DNA of 9,757 bases, from assembly GCA_016220045.1 (NCBI GenBank), contig JACRIP010000305.1, positions 1 to 9,757 on the forward strand, in the 5' to 3' direction. The stretch is from Planctomycetota bacterium. GTDB taxonomy: Bacteria > Planctomycetota > MHYJ01 > WSZJ01 > JACPWG01. The notes beneath the pieces are model-generated. The model saw only the letters and a list, made by a program, of their open reading frames with translations. It was not told the DNA's origin and ran no database searches. The position numbers were made by a program, and so were the translations under genes. Shown piece after piece: positions 5,468 through 9,757 of this stretch (position 1 is its first letter; each line of letters opens with the position of its first letter).

Positions 5468-6097
5468 TCAATCGCCCCGCGCCGCCCGCGCCGCCAGGGG
5501 GGAGACCACGGCGCCCAGCCGCGCTTTCAGCCCCGCCAGGCCCGCCGCGTAGCGGCTGACCATCGTATCGAGCGGCGCGCCCGCCACCGCCCCCGCCTCC
5601 TTGAACGTGAGTCCGCCCCAGATCCGCAGCAGGACCGCCTCGCGCTGCGCCTCGGGTAATTCCTGGAGCGCAGCCGCTGCCCGCTCCGCCAGCTCGCGCG
5701 CCGCCGCCAGCGCCGCCGGATCGCCCGCCTCGCTTCCGCCCGCTCCGCTCTCCGCCGCCGCGAACCAGCCCCGTTCGGCGGCCGCCACCGCCGCCTCCTC
5801 CACGCGCCGCCGCGAGCGCCAGTTGAGCGCCCGGTTGCGACCCGCCACCAGCAGCCACGCCCGCAGCGAATCCGGCCGTCCCGCCGCCTCCGGCCGCTCC
5901 GCCAGGTCGCAGAAGAGGTCCTGCACCAGATCTTCCGCCGCCGCCGGCGACGTGACCAGCGCCCGCACGTACACGAAGACCGCTTCCCGATGTCGCCGGT
6001 AGATTTCCGCCAGCGCCTCCGCCGCCCCGGCCCGGTAGCGCGCCAGCAGCTCGCCGTCGCTCGCGCTCCCCGGCGCCGTCTCCGCCGCCTTGCGCAT
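5468..6097 (-). CDS. ECF-type RNA polymerase sigma-70 factor
   Basis: 209 residues, typical ECF length. Region 2 covers about 15-95: ELLARYRAGAAEALAEIYRR at 16-35, the core-binding and promoter-melting part EDLVQDLFCDLAERP at 55-69, and LRAWLLVAGRNRALNWRSRRR at 78-98. An Ala-rich linker of about 45 residues follows. Region 4 covers about 142-195, with the LPEAQREAVLLRIWGGLTFKE stretch at 147-167 and the helix-turn-helix to about 192. There is no C-terminal extension. The ATG directly abuts the TAG of the upstream membrane protein gene (zero spacing) with AGGGTG about 11 bases upstream, so it is translated by coupling. Unusually, no transmembrane anti-sigma gene follows; instead the operon opens with a STAS protein. 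Its target promoters are unknown, and self-regulation of this operon is possible but not visible in the sequence. ECF family assignment is firm; the subgroup is not assigned. Confidence 0.93.
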   Translation of the reverse strand: MRKAAETAPGSASDGELLARYRAGAAEALAEIYRRHREAVFVYVRALVTSPAAAEDLVQDLFCDLAERPEAAGRPDSLRAWLLVAGRNRALNWRSRRRVEEAAVAAAERGWFAAAESGAGGSEAGDPAALAAARELAERAAAALQELPEAQREAVLLRIWGGLTFKEAGAVAGAPLDTMVSRYAAGLAGLKARLGAVVSPLAARAARGD

Positions 6098-7678
6098 CTA
6101 CGGGATCACCCTGAATACCGCCATCATCGAGTCCTCGTACACCAGCTCCGCGCCGGGCACGCGCCCCGCCCGCATCTCCTCCGCCAGCCGCGCCTGCGCG
6201 TCGAGCTTGCTGAGGATGCCGTACTCCCCCTTGAAGCGCCGCGCCAGCTCGCGCGCGTCGAACGGCCGCCGCCCCAGCCGGGTCTCCTCCAGCCAGCGCG
6301 CGCCTTCCGCATCCACGACCCAGTGGAAGCTCGGGTCCAGCCCGACCAGGTAGAAGTGCAGCGGATCGTAGAAGAACAGGATCGGGAAATCGTCCCAGTT
6401 CAGGTTCATCACCACGGTTCCCGTCGGCACATGTTCCCGCACCCAGGCCGCCGCGCCGATCTGGTACGGCCCCGTGTCGCGGCGCACGATCGCGTGGGTA
6501 GTCGCCAGGCAGAGGCCGTGCAGCGCCGCCAGGCACGCGATCCCCGCCGCCAGCGTCACCCCCCCGCGCCGGCCTGCCGCGCGCGCGCGCGCGCGCCACC
6601 CCTCCCCGAGCGCCCCCTCCAGCGCGCTCGCCGCAAACAGCACGGTCAGCGGCGCCGCGTATTCGACGAATTTCACCGACAGCGCCAGGAGCCCGGTCCC
6701 CGCGGCCGCCAGCCCCAGCAACCCGTGCGTGCGCGCCGTCGCCACGCGGCCCCCCAGCGCCAGCGCGCCCGCCGCGGCCAGCCACGCCGCCGGCAGCCCC
6801 GCCGCGTACCCCAGGATCTCGCGGGTGCTCGCCGCGTCGAATTCCCCGCCCAGCCACAACCCGGCGTCGGCTCCCAGCCCCCACGCCCGCGTCAGCACCG
6901 TGACGTTCTGCACCTCCCACATGCGAAAGCTGTTGGGCGCATGCGGATGGATCGCCAGCCCGGCGAGCACCCCCGCCGCCGCCGCCAGCGCCCCGCCCCA
7001 CCGGAAAGGCGCTCCGCCGACCCAGGCGAATACCGCATACACCAGCGCCAGGCACACCACCAGATGCGGCGCCGCATAGCTCCACGCGTACACGAACCCG
7101 AGCCCAAACAGCCACCGGGTCCGCCCTCCCACCAGGAGCGGAACGGAGGCGATCGTCAGCAGGACCGAAAGCACGTGCGCCCGCACTTCCAGCATGCGAT
7201 AGAGGAAGAGCGGCCCCACCGAAAAAAAGACGAAGGTCCAGAGCGCCGGCCGCGCCAGCCCGATCCCCCGCGCCGCCATGTAGAAGGCCAGGAAGACCGC
7301 GCTGCCGAGGCAGAGGGCCGCGAGCTTTGCACCCGCGATCAGCCCCACGTCGCCGGCGCTCCGACAGAAGGGCGCCAGCACCAGGTGGTACAGCGTCTCC
7401 TTGTCGGAGTAGGCGGACCGCCAGAGGCTCTCCTGGGTCCAGGGAAACTCCTTCAGGAAACCGAAATTCGGCAGCACGAAGTTGGCGAAGCGGGCGTGGA
7501 AGTAGCTGTCCCAGTCGAGCAGGTGCGGGCAGGTCCACTGCAGCCACGCCAGGCACGCCGGGATGTAGACGGCCAGGAGGAGAGCCCCGACGGCGTGCAG
7601 GCTGAGTCCGGGCGCCGCCTCCGCCCCGGCCCGCGCCTGCTGCTCCTCCGGCCGCTTCCCCTCCGGGTCGCCGTCCAC
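6098..7678 (-). CDS. GT-C-like multi-pass membrane protein, second paralogue
   Basis: 526 residues: a short charged N-terminus, membrane segment at about 27-46, then DWDSYFHARFAN at 55-66 in the first external loop, WTQESLWR at 80-87 and DKETLYH at 92-98. Further hydrophobic segments run to about 390, with RMLEVRAHVLSVLL, YAWSYAAP and KFVEYAAP motifs. A soluble domain follows from about 400 to the end, with NLNWDDFPILFFYD from 425 and GLDPSF. The acidic D-x-D-S-Y-x-H-x-R loop and topology resemble STT3/AglB/PglB and other GT-C lipid-linked sugar transferases; the STT3 WWDYG motif is absent, so I call it GT-C-like only. The GTG start has a strong GGGAGGG site seven bases upstream that overlaps the TAG of the paralogue 12 bases away. 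The gene aligns along its whole length with the preceding gene, so the pair arose by tandem duplication. Substrate is unknown; probably an envelope glycan, glycolipid or glycoprotein. Confidence 0.85.
   Translation of the reverse strand: MDGDPEGKRPEEQQARAGAEAAPGLSLHAVGALLLAVYIPACLAWLQWTCPHLLDWDSYFHARFANFVLPNFGFLKEFPWTQESLWRSAYSDKETLYHLVLAPFCRSAGDVGLIAGAKLAALCLGSAVFLAFYMAARGIGLARPALWTFVFFSVGPLFLYRMLEVRAHVLSVLLTIASVPLLVGGRTRWLFGLGFVYAWSYAAPHLVVCLALVYAVFAWVGGAPFRWGGALAAAAGVLAGLAIHPHAPNSFRMWEVQNVTVLTRAWGLGADAGLWLGGEFDAASTREILGYAAGLPAAWLAAAGALALGGRVATARTHGLLGLAAAGTGLLALSVKFVEYAAPLTVLFAASALEGALGEGWRARARAAGRRGGVTLAAGIACLAALHGLCLATTHAIVRRDTGPYQIGAAAWVREHVPTGTVVMNLNWDDFPILFFYDPLHFYLVGLDPSFHWVVDAEGARWLEETRLGRRPFDARELARRFKGEYGILSKLDAQARLAEEMRAGRVPGAELVYEDSMMAVFRVIP
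6578..6596. repeat. Alternating CG tract inside the second GT-C-like gene
   Basis: Nineteen bases of strictly alternating C and G. On the minus strand it encodes an Arg-Ala-Arg-Ala stretch (WRARARAAGRRGG) in the region before the C-terminal soluble domain, at a place where the first paralogue has a different short basic loop. It is a slippage-prone, Z-DNA-type sequence; expansion or contraction by one unit would shift the reading frame. It could also be an ordinary result of high GC in a basic cytoplasmic loop. Confidence 0.7.
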
Positions 7679-7690
7679 CGCGCGCCCTCC

Positions 7691-9364
7691 CTACTTCACG
7701 ATCCGGAAGACCGCGGCGCGCCCGTCCTCGCAGTACTCCATCCGCGCGTCCGGGTAGTACCCCTTCCCGATCAAGTCCGCCAGCTCCCGCTGCACCGCGT
7801 AGTCCTGGAGGTTCAGCACCGCGTACTCCGCCCGGAACCGCGCCCCCAGCTCCTTGGGCGACAGCGGCTTCCGCCCCAGCCGGACGTCTTCCAGGTAGAG
7901 CGCCCCGCCCACGTCCACCGCCGCCTGGAAGCTCGGGTCTAAACCTGAGATATAGTGGTGTTTGGTGTCGAAGAAGAAGAGCGTGGAGAAATCGTTCCAG
8001 TTGAGGTTGATCACGGTGGCGTCGGCGGGGAGGTGTTCGCGCATCCAGTTGGCGGCGGAGGCCATCGCGGGCGGCGGGAGGTCCGACGCCCGCGAGCGGA
8101 CGTCGCGCACCGTGCGCACGTGCGCCGCGGCCAAGAGGAGCGCGGCGCCCGCGAAGAGGGCCAGCGCCCGCAGGTTGCGCGTGCGCGCCGCCATGCGCAA
8201 CCGCCAGTCGCCGATCTGGTCCTCGATCGCCGACGCGCCGAAGAGCACCGCCAGCGGCGCGAAGTACTCGACGAACTTCGCGGACAGCAGGTAGAGGACG
8301 AAGGTCGCGGCGCTCATCGCGAAGAGGGAGGCGGTGCGGCCGGAGGGGCTGCGCCGGCCGAGGGTCAGGCCGGCGACGCCGCCCAGCCAGGCCGCCAGCG
8401 CCCCGGTCGAGGTGGAGAGCACCGAGCGGGTGGAGACCGCCTGCAGTTCGTTGCCCGCGCGCAGGGGGAGCGGTTCCGCCAGGCCCCAGGCCTGGCCGAG
8501 GACCACCACGTTCTGGACGTACCAGAAGGTGAGCACGTCGAAGGTATAGGGGGGAATCAGCGTGTAGGGGTGGCACAGGAGCCCCAGGAAGACGCCGACC
8601 GCCGCCGCGAGCAGCGCGCGGCCGGGGAAGGCCCCGCCGCGCAGCCATTGGGCGGCTCCGTGCGCCGCGACCAGCCCGACCAGGAGCTGCGGCGCCGCGT
8701 AGCTCCAGGCGTAGATGAAGCCATACAGGAAAAGCCCGACCGTGCTTTCCGCCAGGATGACGGGCACCGCCAGGACCACGAGCAGCACCGAGAGCATGTG
8801 GCCGCGGACTTCGAGCAGACGGAAGAGGAAGTGGCTGCCGGCGGAGAGCAGGACGAAGGTCCAGAGCACCGGCCGCGTCAAGCCGATCTGCCGGGCGGTG
8901 CGGTAGAAGGCGCCGAAGATTGCGAGCGCGAACAGGACGGCGGCGATTTTCGCGCCGATGACCACGCTGCCTTCGTTCTCGCTGGCGCAGAAGGGGGCGA
9001 GGAGGACGTGAAAGAGGAAGTCCTTGTCGACGAAGGCGTCGCGCCACAGGCTGTCCTGGGTCCAGGCGAAGCCGCGATTGAGGCCCATCCAGGGGAGCAG
9101 GTTGGCGAAGCGGGCGTGGAAGTAGGAGTCGGTATCGACCAGGTCGGGGGTGGAGAACTGGAGGGCGATGAGGAGGGCGGTGAGGTAGATGAAGAAGTGG
9201 AGGAGGGGTGCGCGGCCGGGGAGTGCGATGCGCAGGGTGAAGTCGCGGAGGCGCTCGATCGGCGAGCGGACGGTGGCGTCGGTTGCGGGGGCGGCGGCGG
9301 GAGTGACGATCGCCGCTGCGGGGACGGCGGGCGCGCCCGGCGGGCGGGGGTCCGGAGCTTCCAT
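7691..9364 (-). CDS. GT-C-like multi-pass membrane protein, first paralogue
   Basis: 557 residues from the ATG at 9364. An Ala/Pro-rich cytoplasmic N-terminus of about 50 residues is followed by a membrane segment at about 53-70, DTDSYFHARFAN at 77-88, WTQDSLWR at 101-108 and DKDFLFH at 113-119. Many membrane segments follow, with RLLEVRGHMLSVLL, YAWSYAAPQL and KFVEYFAP. A C-terminal soluble domain carries ANWMREHLP, NLNWNDFSTLFFFD from 453 and GLDPSF. Every motif recurs in order in the next gene. The acidic first-loop motif and topology suggest a GT-C glycosyltransferase that uses a polyprenyl-linked sugar donor at the outer face of the membrane, but substrate and activity are not shown. Start choice: a TTG at 9379 is also in frame, but it has no ribosome site, while GGGA precedes the ATG by about seven bases. 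The STAS gene ends 18 bases upstream. Confidence 0.85.
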   Translation of the reverse strand: MEAPDPRPPGAPAVPAAAIVTPAAAPATDATVRSPIERLRDFTLRIALPGRAPLLHFFIYLTALLIALQFSTPDLVDTDSYFHARFANLLPWMGLNRGFAWTQDSLWRDAFVDKDFLFHVLLAPFCASENEGSVVIGAKIAAVLFALAIFGAFYRTARQIGLTRPVLWTFVLLSAGSHFLFRLLEVRGHMLSVLLVVLAVPVILAESTVGLFLYGFIYAWSYAAPQLLVGLVAAHGAAQWLRGGAFPGRALLAAAVGVFLGLLCHPYTLIPPYTFDVLTFWYVQNVVVLGQAWGLAEPLPLRAGNELQAVSTRSVLSTSTGALAAWLGGVAGLTLGRRSPSGRTASLFAMSAATFVLYLLSAKFVEYFAPLAVLFGASAIEDQIGDWRLRMAARTRNLRALALFAGAALLLAAAHVRTVRDVRSRASDLPPPAMASAANWMREHLPADATVINLNWNDFSTLFFFDTKHHYISGLDPSFQAAVDVGGALYLEDVRLGRKPLSPKELGARFRAEYAVLNLQDYAVQRELADLIGKGYYPDARMEYCEDGRAAVFRIVK

Positions 9365-9382
9365 CGCGTGTCCCGTCAACGG

Positions 9383-9700
9383 TTAGCTGGGATTCTCGAC
9401 CCGTTCGAGGGTCAGGAAGGAATCCAGCTTAAGGATGCGGAAGATGCCGTGGACCGCGACCGAGCAGCGGATCTTGAGCTTCTTGCCGGCTTCCTTGGAG
9501 CGTTTCACCGCGGTCATGAGGACGGAGATTTCGCGGCTGGAAATGAACTTGACCCCGCTCAAGTCGATGACGAGTTCGGCTTCCGGGCGCAGGACGAGGT
9601 CGGCGCAGCCCTGCTTGAAACCCGGGTCATCGAAGCGCGGGTCCTTGCGGATGACCAGGACCGGGCCGATGATTTCGTAGGCCGGGGCGTTCTCGGGCAT
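9383..9700 (-). CDS. STAS-domain protein, anti-sigma factor antagonist-like
   Basis: 105 residues, a single STAS domain of the SpoIIAA/RsbV size. The beta strand and helix around the switch site are clear: AELVIDLSGVKFISSREISV at 41-60, then LMTAVKRSKEAGKKLKI, and ending IFRILKLDSFLTLERVEN. In typical antagonists the site reads DSSGLG, with the first serine phosphorylated by an anti-sigma kinase. Here it is SSREIS: Ser55 aligns with the phosphorylated serine, but the Asp before it is Ser54 and the Gly-Leu-Gly is replaced by Glu-Ile-Ser. The switch may therefore still work or may be altered. No kinase or phosphatase gene is in view, although the gene begins only 57 bases from the window edge. 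It is first in an operon with two GT-C-like membrane proteins and an ECF sigma factor. The ATG has a GGGAG site about eight bases upstream. Confidence 0.88.
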   Translation of the reverse strand: MPENAPAYEIIGPVLVIRKDPRFDDPGFKQGCADLVLRPEAELVIDLSGVKFISSREISVLMTAVKRSKEAGKKLKIRCSVAVHGIFRILKLDSFLTLERVENPS

Positions 9701-9757
9701 GGTGGCGCTCCCCTCTGTGGACTACACGAAAGCCCCGCCTCATACCACACCCGGGGG

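Noticed and set aside
5990..7942. A 650-codon open frame on the plus strand opposite the two GT-C-like genes
   Set aside because: The translation is Arg/Pro/His/Gln-rich low complexity without domain-like pattern, and it spans the junction of two well-supported genes. Long antisense frames are expected when third positions are nearly all G or C.
5460..9047. A 1195-codon open frame on the minus strand in another phase
   Set aside because: It is composed almost wholly of Arg, Gly, Ala and Pro and overlaps three real genes that carry recognisable motifs; it is a GC-driven shadow.
6098..9364. Calling the membrane proteins STT3/PglB oligosaccharyltransferases
   Set aside because: The first-loop acidic motif is similar, but WWDYG, the signature of that family, is not visible in the C-terminal domain of either protein.

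Overview
The window is about 9.8 kb of GC-rich bacterial DNA. Every gene I can support lies on the minus strand, so transcription runs from high to low coordinates. Gene content (MreBCD, an ECF sigma factor, a STAS protein, large GT-C-like membrane proteins, and a membrane-anchored coiled-coil protein of a type I associate with Planctomycetes and neighbouring uncultured lineages) points to a rod-shaped or elongated didermic bacterium, possibly of the PVC group or a related uncultured phylum. That placement is a low-confidence inference; no rRNA or other phylogenetic marker is present.

Region 1 (9757 to 5468) is a tight four-gene operon: a STAS-domain anti-sigma-antagonist-like protein, two tandem paralogous multi-pass membrane proteins with an STT3/GT-C-like DxDSYFHAR motif and a C-terminal soluble domain, and an ECF-type sigma-70 factor. 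Gaps are 18, 12 and 0 bases, so the genes are very probably co-transcribed. Together they look like an envelope glycosylation module with regulatory proteins at both ends.

Region 2 (5467 to 3694) starts with a non-coding stretch that carries a near-perfect sigma-70 promoter (TTGACT, 16 bases, TATAAT). It drives a gene for a 286-residue membrane-anchored coiled-coil protein, then a 77-residue single-span membrane protein. A strong GC-rich hairpin follows before mreB.

Region 3 (3693 to 542) is the cell-shape cluster: mreB, an unrecognised 133-residue gene coupled to it, a 269-base spacer, mreC and mreD. The spacer holds the most unusual DNA of the window: two arrays of a near-palindromic 10-base repeat (core AACGNCGTT). 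The arrays are inverted relative to each other, flank about 100 bases of non-repeat sequence, and one supplies the last codons and stop of the 133-residue gene.

Region 4 (541 to 1) is GC-rich hairpin-bearing intergenic sequence followed by the less GC-rich 3' end of an unrecognised gene that has no visible start. The PBP2 and RodA genes that often follow mreD are not present here.
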